Counted from the stretch's first letter, positions 47,029-58,854 are shown. The stretch: 64,000 nucleotides of DNA from Streptomyces phaeolivaceus (GCF_009184865.1 NZ_CP045096.1:2046001-2110000); one strand, 5' to 3'. The notes: generated by a model from the letters alone, not told the origin. Numbers and translations are program-made.

Positions 47029-47403
47029 ATGTCCATGCGCTGTCTCATCGTCGATGACAGTGCCCGGTTCCTGGAGGCTGCCCGTACGTTGCTGGAGCGC
47101 GACGGGATCCACGTCGTCGGCGTGGCCTCCACAGGCGCGGAGGCGCTGGCACGGGCTGTGGAGTTGGCCCCGGATCTCGTCCTTCTGGACATCGACCTCG
47201 ACGGCGAGAGCGGGTTGGAGCTGGCGCCGAGGCTCGCGGCGACCGCCGCGTCCGTCATCATCCTCACCTCCACACACCCGCTGGACGACATCCAGGAACT
47301 CGTCGCCGCCAGTCCGGCCCGGGGATTTCTGCACAAGTCGAAGCTCTCGGGGCAGGCGCTGCGGGACCTGCTGGGGCCCGATCACGGGTCCCCGGAGCGT
47401 TGA
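47029..47403 (+). CDS. Receiver-only response regulator
   Basis: A 124-residue stand-alone receiver domain with Asp9/Asp10, phospho-acceptor Asp54 (VLLDIDLDG), Thr80 (ILTSTH) and Lys103 (GFLHKSK). There is no output domain and no downstream DNA-binding gene in frame. ATG 47029 with GGGAGG 8 nt upstream; GTG 47023 is an alternative. It is divergent from the lipoprotein-kinase operon and shares its operator-like region, so it may be a phosphate sink or shuttle for that kinase. Confidence 0.9.
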   Translation: MSMRCLIVDDSARFLEAARTLLERDGIHVVGVASTGAEALARAVELAPDLVLLDIDLDGESGLELAPRLAATAASVIILTSTHPLDDIQELVAASPARGFLHKSKLSGQALRDLLGPDHGSPER

Positions 47404-47642
47404 GGATCTTGCCGGGGGTGTCCGGCCATGTCTGGCGGCAGGTGTTGTCGGGACTTGGTCAACACGCTTCAATGCGGGGGAACTCGGGGCAGGGAACGCC
47501 GTCCTACGGATGTGAAGACGGACGCCCGTCCAGGTCCCCGGAGCTCCCGCGGCCCCAGGCGCCCCGGGCGTCCGCCGGGCGCCCCGACCGGCCCGCGCGG
47601 TCCGACCGCCCGTCGCGTTCTCCTCTACAGAAAGGCCCCTGC

Positions 47643-48608
47643 ATGCGGCACGCCACAGAGCACGCGGACGTCGCGGCGGTCACGGACGACTCCGCGGCGG
47701 AGCTGGAGTCGGTCCTGCGGGGCGGCCCCTTCCATGTCGCGCTGCGCGCCGCGATCGCCGCCCGCGGGCTCCCGCTGCAGCGTGTGCAGCACCATCTGTC
47801 GCGCTACGGGGTCAAGGTCGGTGTCACCAGTCTCAGTTACTGGCAGCAGGGCGCCCGGCGTCCGCAGCGCCCCGAGTCGCTGCGGGCCGTGCGGGCGCTG
47901 GAGGAGATACTCCAGCTCCCGGACGAGTCGCTGATCCGGCTGCTCGTCCAGGCCGACGAGGGCCCCGGCCCGGAACGCTCCGCCAGCCGTTCTTACCGCT
48001 CGGTCGTGGAGGCCTCCGGCGTCCTGGAACGGCTCCTCGGCGAACTGGGGGTGACGCTCGACGGCGGTGTGCACACCGTCGGCCACCACGAGCGGGTCCG
48101 GCTGGGCGCGTGCCGGGAGCTGCTGGGCCGCGAGTCCCAGCAGATCGTGCGCGCCCACAAGGACGGGGTGGACCGCTATGTGGCCGTCCACCACGGCGAC
48201 CCGGGCTGCGCGCCGGAGCGGATGGCCGTCCGTGCCCTGGAGAACTGCCGCAGCGGCCGGGTGCGCTGGGACCAGGACACCGGGATCCTCGTCGCCGAAC
48301 TCCTCTTCGACACCCGGCTGCGCAGCGGCGACACGTTCTTCTTCCGCTACGGCTTCGACGACGGCACGGCCGGTGTCTGCACCGAGTACGTCCGCGACTT
48401 CCGCTCCACGGGCGGCCAGTACGCCCTTCAGGTCCGCTTCGACGAACGGGCCCTGCCGCTGCGCTGCCACCGCTTCAGCCAGCACTCCGCCGCCGCCCCC
48501 CGCAGTGGCCGGCAGACCCTCTCCCTGAGCGCCCTGCACCGCTCGGTCCACCTCGTCGAACCCCGCGTCCGCACGGGGATCGTGGGCATCGGCTGGGATT
48601 GGGAGTGA
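47643..48608 (+). CDS. Helix-turn-helix domain protein, Streptomyces-type regulator
   Basis: A 321-residue protein. Residues about 35-85 form an XRE-like HTH (PLQRVQHHLSRYGVKVGVTSLSYWQQGARRP), followed by a helical linker and a ~200-residue C-terminal domain I cannot assign (FFFRYGFDDGTAGVCTEYVRDFR). The ATG at 47643 follows AAAGG. The 239 bp upstream hold only a possible promoter (TTGTCG-N17-TTCAAT). Expected to bind DNA; targets unknown. Confidence 0.8.
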   Translation: MRHATEHADVAAVTDDSAAELESVLRGGPFHVALRAAIAARGLPLQRVQHHLSRYGVKVGVTSLSYWQQGARRPQRPESLRAVRALEEILQLPDESLIRLLVQADEGPGPERSASRSYRSVVEASGVLERLLGELGVTLDGGVHTVGHHERVRLGACRELLGRESQQIVRAHKDGVDRYVAVHHGDPGCAPERMAVRALENCRSGRVRWDQDTGILVAELLFDTRLRSGDTFFFRYGFDDGTAGVCTEYVRDFRSTGGQYALQVRFDERALPLRCHRFSQHSAAAPRSGRQTLSLSALHRSVHLVEPRVRTGIVGIGWDWE

Positions 48609-48729
48609 GCGGCCCGGGGGTGCGGGCCGCGGGACTCGGGGGTGCGGGGTCGGCGTCGAGGTGACCGCCCGTCGCGGTCCGCACGCCTTTGCGATACTTT
48701 CCGGCCGAGCCCCGAGAAAGGACCGCCTT

Positions 48730-49641
48730 GTGATCGTCGTCGCCGGTGAAGCCCTGATCGACCTGGTCCCGCAAGGTGCGGGGGCACTCGTGGATCTGCG
48801 GCCCGCGCGCGGTGGCGGCCCCTACAACACGGCCGTGGCGCTCGGCCGTCTCGGCTCCCCCACCACCTTCTGCTCCCGGGTGTCGTACGACGGCTATGGC
48901 GAGGCCCTGTTGGGCGGCCTGCGCGACGCGGGTGTGGAGGTGGCGTCCGTGCAGCGCGGCCCCGAGCCGACGGCCCTCGCCCTGGCCTCGATCGGCGAGG
49001 GAGGCTCCGCCCGGTACTCCTTCTATGTCGAGGGCAGCGCCGACCGGCTGTTCGAGACTCCCGACCGGCTCCCCGCCGGCACCCGGGCCGTCTCCTTCGG
49101 CACCTGCTCACTCGTCCTGGAGCCCGGTGCGAGCGCCTATGAGCGGCTGCTGCACGCCGCCTCCGTCCAGGGGGTGTTCACCGCCCTCGACCCCAATGTC
49201 CGGCCGGGCCTGATCCCGGACGCGGACGCCTATCGGACCCGTTTCAAGAGTTGGCTGCCCTCGGTGTCGTTGCTCAAGCTCTCCGAGGAGGACGCGGAGT
49301 GGCTGGGCGGCACCCCCCGGCTGTGGCTGGACTCCGGCCCCTCCGCCGTCGTCGTCACCCACGGCGGTGACGGTCTGACCGTCCACACCCGGGCCGGCGC
49401 GGAGCGCTCCGTACCGGGTGAGAAGGTCGATGTCGTCGACACCATCGGCGCCGGCGACACGGTCAACGCGGCCCTTCTGCACGGTCTCGCGGCCCGGGAC
49501 GCCCTCTCCGGCGCGGCCCTCACCGCCCTGGGCGCCGACGACTGGACCCGCCTGCTGCGCTTCGCCGCCCACGCCGCGGCGATCACCTGCTCCCGGGCGG
49601 GCGCGGAGCCGCCGTACGCGGCGGAGATGGGTGAGTTCTAG
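48730..49641 (+). CDS. PfkB-family carbohydrate kinase
   Basis: A 303-residue ribokinase/PfkB-family sugar kinase, probably fructokinase-like. It starts VIVVAGEALIDLVP (substrate site), has GGGPYNTAVALGRLG and ends with the PfkB signature DTIGAGDTVNAAL containing the catalytic Asp. GTG 48730 with GAAAGGA 7 nt upstream is preferred to the longer frame from 48661. It lies near the sugar-binding/signalling locus, which may hint at a common sugar, but it is separately transcribed. Confidence 0.9.
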   Translation: MIVVAGEALIDLVPQGAGALVDLRPARGGGPYNTAVALGRLGSPTTFCSRVSYDGYGEALLGGLRDAGVEVASVQRGPEPTALALASIGEGGSARYSFYVEGSADRLFETPDRLPAGTRAVSFGTCSLVLEPGASAYERLLHAASVQGVFTALDPNVRPGLIPDADAYRTRFKSWLPSVSLLKLSEEDAEWLGGTPRLWLDSGPSAVVVTHGGDGLTVHTRAGAERSVPGEKVDVVDTIGAGDTVNAALLHGLAARDALSGAALTALGADDWTRLLRFAAHAAAITCSRAGAEPPYAAEMGEF

Positions 49642-49679
49642 GCCGCCTCGCGCGGGATCCCCCTCGCGCTCACGCGCGG

Positions 49680-50533
49680 TCAGCCCCCGACGGCCCGCAG
49701 GGCGCCCGGTCTGCGGCCGTTGAGGTGGTCGAGGGCGGTGGCCGTGGTCTCGTCGGCCGGGAGGTGGACCATGAGGCGGTGACCGTCGTCGGGCAGGGCG
49801 AGCGTCTCGTACGACAGGCGCAGCCGTCCCGCCTCCGGGTGCTCGACGAGATCCGTGCCGTTGCGCAGCGGCATGGCCGGTACGCCCTTCAGCCGCAGGG
49901 TGAACCGTGCTCCCGCGGTGACCGTCAACTCATCAGTCAGGGCGGCGACATGCGGGTCGTGCGGCAGGGCCTCGTGCCGCAGATGGGCGACCTGCTCGTC
50001 GGCGAGCCGCTCCCAGCCCGGGTAGACGTGCGGGCCCGCTCGTCGGTGAACAGATACCGCAGGACGTTGGGCGGGGTGCCGTCGAGCAGTCCGAGCGGCC
50101 GGGCGAACCGCTCGTAGCCGGAGGTGTGGGCCACGATGTCGCCGAGCCGGTCGAGCAGCACGGCCGGGGTGGGCTCCAGCCGGTCGAGGAGGGCCCGCAC
50201 GGTGGGCCGTACGGTGCGGGCCGGTGGGGCGGGCGCCGGGCAGGGTGTCTTCTCGTCGCCGCTCTCCTTGGCGAGTCGGCGCAGCAGGTCGCGGTCGGGC
50301 ACGCGCAGGCACAACGCGTCCGCGAGGGCGCCGAGCACCTGGGACGAGGGGGTGCGGTCGCGCCCCTGTTCCAGTCGGGTGAGGTACTCGACGCTGATCC
50401 CGGCGAGGGTGGCCAGCTCGGCGCGGCGCAGGCCGGGTGCGCGGCGGCGGGGGCCGGTGGGCAGCCCCGCCTCGGCCGGGGTGATGGCTTCGCGGCGGCT
50501 GCGCAGGAAGGCGGCCAACTCGTTGTCGCTCAC
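49680..50533 (-). pseudogene. MmyB-type XRE transcriptional regulator, frameshifted
   Basis: An XRE HTH (PGLRRAELATLAGISVEYLTRLEQGRDRTPS) and the first part of the MmyB ligand domain (NVLRYLFTDERAR) read from GTG 50533. Then the frame breaks near 50031-50036. The family continuation VYPGWERLADEQVAHLRHEALPHDP and the end LDHLNGRRPG continue in the other frame to 49680. One missing base in the run of G/C there explains it. It could be a real inactivating mutation or a sequencing error. Confidence 0.85.
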
Positions 50534-50703
50534 GGGTCGAACGTACAGGGTGTGCCGCCGCCGAGGGTGGCCCTCGCACCGCCACTCTCGGCCTTGCTTC
50601 TCGATGTTGTTGTCAAGGTGCGACCGGACACGCGGTGCGTCGAACCCGGGAAACAGGGGGTCGATCACTGCGGGGCCGGGGCGGCTGTTTGATGAACGAC
50701 CGA

Positions 50704-50730
50704 TGGCCCGCGGGGAGTTCCCGCGGGCCA
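50704..50730. terminator. Terminator hairpin downstream of uvrA
   Basis: GGCCCGCGGG and CCCGCGGGCC (50705-50714 and 50720-50729, plus a flanking T-A pair) form a perfect stem with a 5-nt loop, 43 nt beyond the uvrA stop. A TTTTT run follows on the plus strand only, so it resembles a classic terminator for rightward transcripts while still being placed to stop uvrA. Confidence 0.65.
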
Positions 50731-50772
50731 CCGGCTTTTTCTGGATTTGGCGGGATCTTCCGCCCGAGCGTC

Positions 50773-53769
<2,997 letters not shown>

Positions 53770-53957
53770 GCCGGTCCGCACCTTTCTTGAGTGAGGTGAC
53801 AGGGGCCGGAGCCCCCGTCCTCCACAGACTAGGGGGAGCCACTGACAGCGCCGGTCCTGTTTCCCCGTTCCACAACAATCCCGGGCCTTCCAGCATGCCC
53901 GACGCCGCACCCGACCATATAGCACGTGCATTCGATTTGCGGGCCGGGCCGGACACC

Positions 53958-53986
53958 TTCACCCGAAGGTGTGGCGGGGCTAAGGT
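53958..53986 (+). promoter_or_regulatory. Leaderless promoter of the DinB-like gene
   Basis: TTCACC (53958-53963), a 17-nt spacer and TAAGGT (53981-53986), which ends 7 nt before the ATG at 53994. No Shine-Dalgarno sequence fits, so a leaderless mRNA is likely. Confidence 0.5.
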
Positions 53987-53993
53987 CGCCGTC

Positions 53994-54722
53994 ATGATGG
54001 ATCACGCGCGTGACCTGGCCTCTGTATGCGAAGCGACGGACCGGCTACTCACCGCGGTCGCCGCACTGGACAACGCCGATGTGACCCAGCCGTCACGGCT
54101 GCCCGGCTGGACCCGCGGTCATGTCCTCGCCCACCTCGCCCGCAACGCGGACGCCCTCGTGAACGTCTTCGAGGGCCGCCCCATGTACGTCTCCGGCGAG
54201 GCCCGGGACGCCGACATCGAGCGGGACGCGCCGCGCCCCCTGAAGACCCAGCTCACCGACGTACGCGACAGCGCGAACCGCTTCCAGGACACCGCCTCGC
54301 TCTCCCAGGACTGGTCCCGCACGGTCGAGCTGCGCAACGGGGTCCTCGATACCGCGGCCTGGCTGCCCTTCCGGCGGTGGATCGAGGTGGAGCTCCACCA
54401 CGTGGATCTGGGGACCGGGCACGACCTGGAGGATCTGTCCGAGGAATTCACGCAGCGCGAGATCAACTTCCTCGCCCACCGGTTCTCCAAGCACCCCGAC
54501 GTCCCCGCTCTGACGATCAAGCAGGACGACGGGCGCCTGCTTCTCACGGGAGCGGTCGAAGGCGTTACGGCCGAACAGCTCGACAGCGACTACAGGCCAC
54601 CGCTTCCCGATCTCACGGTCAGCGGCCGGCAGGCCGACCTCCTCGGCTGGCTCGCCGGCCGCCGCGACGGCTCCGCACTGCACGTCGAAGGAGGCGCACT
54701 CCCCTCCCTGCCCCCGCTATAG
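53994..54722 (+). CDS. DinB/MDMPI-fold protein (maleylpyruvate isomerase family)
   Basis: A 242-residue protein of the mycothiol-dependent maleylpyruvate isomerase-like (MDMPI/DinB) family. The metal-site regions RLPGWTRGHVLAHLARNADAL (about 34-54) and WIEVELHHVDLGTGH (about 127-141) supply histidines typical of the fold. Such proteins use mycothiol as a thiol cofactor; the substrate here is unknown. It is divergent from uvrA and lies 9 nt before an MBL hydrolase gene. Confidence 0.87.
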   Translation: MMDHARDLASVCEATDRLLTAVAALDNADVTQPSRLPGWTRGHVLAHLARNADALVNVFEGRPMYVSGEARDADIERDAPRPLKTQLTDVRDSANRFQDTASLSQDWSRTVELRNGVLDTAAWLPFRRWIEVELHHVDLGTGHDLEDLSEEFTQREINFLAHRFSKHPDVPALTIKQDDGRLLLTGAVEGVTAEQLDSDYRPPLPDLTVSGRQADLLGWLAGRRDGSALHVEGGALPSLPPL

Positions 54723-54731
54723 GCTGCCCCC

Positions 54732-55388
54732 ATGACGTACAGCGGAGCGGTGAGGGTCGGCGGTCCCGCGGATGTGCACGAGCTGCGGGATCTGATGATC
54801 TCCAAGGTCGCGGTGGGCCCGATGGACAACAACGCGTATCTGCTGCGCTGCCGGGCCACCGACGAGCAGCTGCTGATCGACGCCGCGAACGACGCCGGCA
54901 CACTGCTCACCCTCATCGGTGACGACGGGATCGCGTCCGTCGTCACCACGCATCAGCACGGCGACCACTGGCAGGCGCTCGCCGAGGTCGTGGCGGCCAC
55001 CGGCGCCCGTACGTACGCGGGCCGGGACGACGCCGAGGGCATCCCGGTGGCGACCGATGTCCCCGTCGGCGACGGGGACACGATCCGGGTGGGGCGCGTG
55101 GAGCTGACCGCGCGCCACCTGGTGGGCCACACGCCGGGGTCGATCGCCCTGGTCTACGACGACCCGCACGGGCATCCGCATGTGTTCACCGGGGACTGCC
55201 TCTTCCCGGGCGGGGTGGGCAACACCCGCAAGGACCCCGAGGCGTTCGCGAGCCTGATCCACGACGTGGAGACGAAGATCTTCGACGCCCTGCCCGACGA
55301 GACCTGGGTCTACCCGGGGCACGGCAACGACACCACGCTCGGCGCCGAGCGTCCGCAGCTGCCGGAGTGGCGCGCACGGGGCTGGTGA
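54732..55388 (+). CDS. Metallo-beta-lactamase-fold hydrolase (glyoxalase II-like)
   Basis: A 218-residue MBL-fold hydrolase. It has the metal motif THQHGDHW (about 73-80), the second His in HLVGHTPGS, the Asp in FTGDCLFPGG and a C-terminal VYPGHGNDT, the pattern of glyoxalase II-like thioester hydrolases. TAGGCT (54720-54725) ends 6 nt before the ATG and overlaps the preceding stop, so a leaderless start is possible. With the MDMPI neighbour it may act in mycothiol-dependent detoxification; that is inference. Confidence 0.9.
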   Translation: MTYSGAVRVGGPADVHELRDLMISKVAVGPMDNNAYLLRCRATDEQLLIDAANDAGTLLTLIGDDGIASVVTTHQHGDHWQALAEVVAATGARTYAGRDDAEGIPVATDVPVGDGDTIRVGRVELTARHLVGHTPGSIALVYDDPHGHPHVFTGDCLFPGGVGNTRKDPEAFASLIHDVETKIFDALPDETWVYPGHGNDTTLGAERPQLPEWRARGW

Positions 55389-55430
55389 ACTCCCCCGTTC
55401 CGTACGGCAGTTGGTGAAGCGACCGACAGG

Positions 55431-55444
55431 GGGCGCGAGCGCCC
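55431..55444. terminator. Short hairpin after the MBL gene
   Basis: GGGCGC-GA-GCGCCC, 42 nt past the stop, with a possible G-T extension. Weak terminator candidate. Confidence 0.3.
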
Positions 55445-55638
55445 TCTCACGCGCCCCGTGTGAATCGAACGCACGCGCCGGTGTCTCGCGCGCGCTCCCC
55501 GCGCACGTCGTGGCGTAGTCCACTGGAGGCAGGTCCGCACGGGATGACGGCTCCCGTGTGGATGGGCCGCCGGCCTGTCAGTCCCCGCCCTCGGCCGGCG
55601 GCCCCGCCCGAACATTCGCAGGACTCCGACGCCGAGCG

Positions 55639-55686
55639 TTCACATGACCGCGCATTCACATGACTGCCCGTTCACATGACTGCAGC
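55639..55686. repeat. Three tandem 16-bp repeats (TTCACATGAC core)
   Basis: TTCACATGAC begins at 55639, 55655 and 55671, exactly 16 bp apart; each is followed by YGC and three variable bases. An inverted CATGTGA copy lies near 55716. Phased repeats in front of a transporter operon look like binding sites for a regulator that oligomerises on DNA. Confidence 0.75.
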
Positions 55687-55759
55687 ACGTGTTCCCAGGA
55701 TTCGGACAATTGCCCATGTGACCTCGACAAACAGGACGTCGCGCTGTCAATCTCACGCC

Positions 55760-56665
55760 ATGCGTCCTGTCCTGCGCGCCCCGCGCTCCTCGCGCCGTGC
55801 CGCCTCCGCCGCCATAGCCGCCCTGCTCGCCGCCGTCGCGGTGGGCTGCGCCCCGCAGCCGGAGGAGGACGCCTCCGGCTCGGCCTCCGCGTCCGCCTCG
55901 GCGTCCGGGGCCTCCTGCGCCAAGGGCGAGTTGGGCACGAAGACCTCCGGCAAGCTGACGATCGCCACCGACCAGCCGGCGTACGAGCCCTGGTTCAAGG
56001 ACGACGACCCGAAGAACGGCGAGGGCTTCGAGTCGGCGGTCGCGTATGCCGTGGCGAAGCAGCTCGGCTACGACAAGGCGGACGTCGTCTGGCAGAGCGT
56101 GCCCTTCAACAAGGCGTTCGCGCCGGGTGCGAAGACCTTCGACTTCGACGTCAACCAGGTGTCGATCAGCGACGAGCGCAAGAAGGCCGTGGACTTCTCG
56201 TCGGGCTACTACGACGTGCGTCAGGCCGTCGTCGCGCTGAAGGACTCCCCCGCCGCGAAGGCCACGAGCATCGCCGACCTGAGGAAGCTGCATCTGGGCG
56301 CCCAGGTCGGCACCACCAGCCTGGACTACATCGACGACGTGGTGAAGCCGACCCAGGACGCCGCCGCGTACGCGAAGAACGACCAGGCCAAGTCCGCGCT
56401 GAAGAACGGCCAGATCGACGCGATCGTGCTCGACCTGCCGACCGCGTTCTACGTCACGGCGGCCGAGGTGACGGACGCGAAGATCGTCGGGCAGTTCGAG
56501 AACCAGGGCGGCACGCCCGAACAGTTCGGACTCGTCCTCGACAAGGGCAGCGCCCTCACGTCCTGCGTGACGACCGCCGTGGACGCCCTGCGCGCGGACG
56601 GCACACTGGCGAAGATCGAGCAGGAGTGGCTCTCCGACGCCGTCGACGCGCCGGTGCTCAAGTGA
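55760..56665 (+). CDS. Polar amino-acid ABC importer, substrate-binding lipoprotein
   Basis: A 301-residue family-3 solute-binding lipoprotein. Signal peptide with lipobox VAVGC at about residue 30, a Ser/Ala-rich linker, then KLTIATDQPAYEPWF, the FDFDVNQVSISDERKKAVDFS block and a typical end IEQEWLSD. ATG 55760 gives the signal peptide; the frame upstream runs through the repeat region. It overlaps the permease in a GTGA and forms a three-gene importer with the next two genes. Confidence 0.93.
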   Translation: MRPVLRAPRSSRRAASAAIAALLAAVAVGCAPQPEEDASGSASASASASGASCAKGELGTKTSGKLTIATDQPAYEPWFKDDDPKNGEGFESAVAYAVAKQLGYDKADVVWQSVPFNKAFAPGAKTFDFDVNQVSISDERKKAVDFSSGYYDVRQAVVALKDSPAAKATSIADLRKLHLGAQVGTTSLDYIDDVVKPTQDAAAYAKNDQAKSALKNGQIDAIVLDLPTAFYVTAAEVTDAKIVGQFENQGGTPEQFGLVLDKGSALTSCVTTAVDALRADGTLAKIEQEWLSDAVDAPVLK

Positions 56666-57579
56666 CGGTCGTGAAGGAGGAGCCCGGCCGGGAGGACGCG
56701 GACGGCGACGGTGGAACGCCCGACGCGGACGACGGCTACGTCCCCTCGCGGCGCCGGCTCGACCGGGAGCGCTACAAGCGCGACCGGGCCCGCCGCGCCA
56801 CCGCCGTCGCCGCCCTGTCGACCCTGGTCACGGCCGTCGTCCTCTATCTGGTCGTGGTCAACGCGCCCGGGTGGCCGCGCACCAAGGAGACGTTCTTCAG
56901 CGCGGAGTACGCGCGCGAGGCGTTCCCCAAGGTCCTCGAAGGGCTGTGGCTCAACGTACGGCTGCTGCTGATCTGCGGTGTCGCCGTGCTCGTCCTCGGC
57001 ATGCTGATCGCGATCGCGCGCACCCTGCGGGGCCCGGTGTTCTTCCCGCTGCGGGCGCTGGCCGCCGCGTACACCGACTTCTTCCGCGGGCTGCCGCTGA
57101 TCATCAATCTGATGATCGTGGTACTGGGCGTCCCGGCGCTCCGGCTCCAGGGTGTGACCGTCGACCCCGTCCTGCTCGGCGGCACCGCGCTGACACTCAC
57201 GTACTCGGCGTACGTCGCCGAGGTGTTCCGCGCCGGCATCGAGTCCGTGCACCCCTCGCAGCGCGCGGCGGCCCGCTCGCTGGGCCTCACCAACCGGCAG
57301 GCGCTGCGGCACGTCGTGCTCCCCCAGGCGGTACGCCGTCAGGTACCGCCACTCCTCAACGACCTCGTGTCCCTCCAGAAGGACACCGGTCTGGTCTCGA
57401 TCGGCGGCGCGGTCGACGCCGTACGCGCCGCCGACATCATCGTGGGACGCAGCCTCAACTACACGCCGTACATCGTCGCGGGACTGGTCTTCGTCGCCCT
57501 GACCATCCCGATGACCCGCTTCACCGACTGGGTCACGGCCCGGATGGACCGGCAGCGGGCACAGGGAGGGACGACATGA
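56662..57579 (+). CDS. Polar amino-acid ABC importer, permease
   Basis: A 305-residue His/Glu/Gln/Arg-type permease. A hydrophilic N-terminal stretch of about 45 residues (SRRRLDRERYKRDRARRA) precedes about five transmembrane helices. The ABC coupling motif SAYVAEVFRAGIESVHPSQRAAARSLGL is present. The GTG at 56662 overlaps the binding-protein stop, and the end overlaps the ATPase start. Confidence 0.93.
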   Translation: MTVVKEEPGREDADGDGGTPDADDGYVPSRRRLDRERYKRDRARRATAVAALSTLVTAVVLYLVVVNAPGWPRTKETFFSAEYAREAFPKVLEGLWLNVRLLLICGVAVLVLGMLIAIARTLRGPVFFPLRALAAAYTDFFRGLPLIINLMIVVLGVPALRLQGVTVDPVLLGGTALTLTYSAYVAEVFRAGIESVHPSQRAAARSLGLTNRQALRHVVLPQAVRRQVPPLLNDLVSLQKDTGLVSIGGAVDAVRAADIIVGRSLNYTPYIVAGLVFVALTIPMTRFTDWVTARMDRQRAQGGTT

Positions 57580-58355
57580 GCGAGACCCCAGAATCCGCGG
57601 AGACCGCGGGCGCCCCCGTGCTGCGCATGGAGTCCGTGCGCAAGACCTTCGGCGGTTCGGTCGTACTGCGGGACGTAGACCTGGAGGTCGCGCCGCACAC
57701 CGTGACCGCCCTCATCGGCGCCTCCGGATCCGGCAAGTCGACACTGCTGCGCTGCGCCAACCTCCTGGAGGACATCGACGACGGAGCGATCTGGCTGGAC
57801 GGCGAGGAGATCACCGACCCGCGTGTCGACCAGGACGCGGTACGGCGCCGTATCGGCGTGGTCTTCCAGGCGTACAACCTGTTCCCGCACATGACGGTGC
57901 TGGACAACATCACGCTCGCGCCGCGCCGGGTGCACGGTGTCGCCCGCGCCGAAGCGGAGGCACGGGCCCATGAACTCCTGGACCGCCTGGGGCTGAACGG
58001 GAAGGCGCAGGCCTACCCGGACCGGCTCAGCGGCGGCCAACAGCAGCGCGTGGCGATCGTGCGCGCCCTGGCCGTACGCCCCCGGCTCCTGCTGCTCGAC
58101 GAGATCACCGCGGCCCTCGACCCGGAGCTGGTCGGCGAGGTCCTGAACGTCGTCCGCGACCTGAAGGCCGACGGTATGACGATGGTCCTGGCCACGCACG
58201 AGATGGGCTTCGCCCGTGACGTCGCCGACCGGGTCTGTTTTCTGGACGGAGGTGTCGTGCTGGAACGCGGCACCGCGGATCAGGTCTTCGGCGACCCGCG
58301 GCAGGAACGCACGCGGCAGTTCCTGCGACGGATCGTGGAGGCGGGCCGCCTGTAA
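57576..58355 (+). CDS. Polar amino-acid ABC importer, ATP-binding subunit
   Basis: A 259-residue PAAT-class ATPase. Walker A GASGSGKST, Q-loop VFQAYNLFPHMTV, signature RLSGGQQQRVAI, Walker B LLLLDEITAALDPELV and H-loop ATHEMGFA are all intact. ATG 57576 overlaps the permease stop. It ends 25 nt from the convergent aroQ. Confidence 0.95.
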   Translation: MSETPESAETAGAPVLRMESVRKTFGGSVVLRDVDLEVAPHTVTALIGASGSGKSTLLRCANLLEDIDDGAIWLDGEEITDPRVDQDAVRRRIGVVFQAYNLFPHMTVLDNITLAPRRVHGVARAEAEARAHELLDRLGLNGKAQAYPDRLSGGQQQRVAIVRALAVRPRLLLLDEITAALDPELVGEVLNVVRDLKADGMTMVLATHEMGFARDVADRVCFLDGGVVLERGTADQVFGDPRQERTRQFLRRIVEAGRL

Positions 58356-58380
58356 GGGGCGTGCTCCTGGAGCCCGGTGC

Positions 58381-58854
58381 TTACGCCTCGGCCTTCCCCG
58401 CCCCCGCGAGCGCGGCGACCCGCTCCACGCCGAACACATAGCCCTGCACCCCGCATCCGGCGATGACCCCGTCGGCGCGCAGGGAGACGTAGGAGTGGTG
58501 CCGGAACGTCTCCCGCTGGTGGATGTTGGAGATGTGCACCTCCAGCACCGGTAGCCCGTCACAGGTGTTGAGGGCGTCGAGGATGGCCACGGAGGTGTGC
58601 GAGTAGGCGCCGGGGTTGATGACGATCCCGCTGTGGTTCAGCCGTGCCTCGTGGATCCAGTCGACCAGTTCGCCCTCGTGGTTGGACTGGCGGAAGTCGA
58701 CCGTGCCCCCGTGCGTGGCCGCCGCCTTGGCGCACATCGCCTCGACGTCGGCGAGCGTGTCGGAACCGTAGATCTCGGGCTGGCGCTGCCCCAGAAGGTT
58801 CAGGTTGGGGCCGTTGAGAATCATGATCGGGGCGTTGGCCAGGCTGCGGGGCAC
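58381..58854 (-). CDS. aroQ: Type II 3-dehydroquinate dehydratase
   Basis: A 157-residue enzyme of the shikimate pathway (3-dehydroquinate to 3-dehydroshikimate). It shows the type II signature [19 protein letters not shown] (catalytic Tyr and Arg), [13 protein letters not shown] and [13 protein letters not shown] 58854 with GGAGGAA upstream; the longer frame is non-coding. It is a single gene, divergent from the S66 peptidase. Confidence 0.96.
   Translation of the reverse strand: MPRSLANAPIMILNGPNLNLLGQRQPEIYGSDTLADVEAMCAKAAATHGGTVDFRQSNHEGELVDWIHEARLNHSGIVINPGAYSHTSVAILDALNTCDGLPVLEVHISNIHQRETFRHHSYVSLRADGVIAGCGVQGYVFGVERVAALAGAGKAEA

Larger units (their letters stand above)
55389..55759. 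other. Intergenic region upstream of the amino-acid ABC operon
   Basis: No supported gene lies in these 371 bp. They hold a small hairpin after the hydrolase gene and three 16-bp direct repeats ending about 70 bp before the binding-protein gene. Confidence 0.6.

Noticed and set aside
55447..55663. Small ORFs in the gap upstream of the amino-acid importer
   Set aside because: Short Arg/Pro-rich frames on both strands with no ribosome-binding site; the region is better explained by repeats and regulatory DNA.
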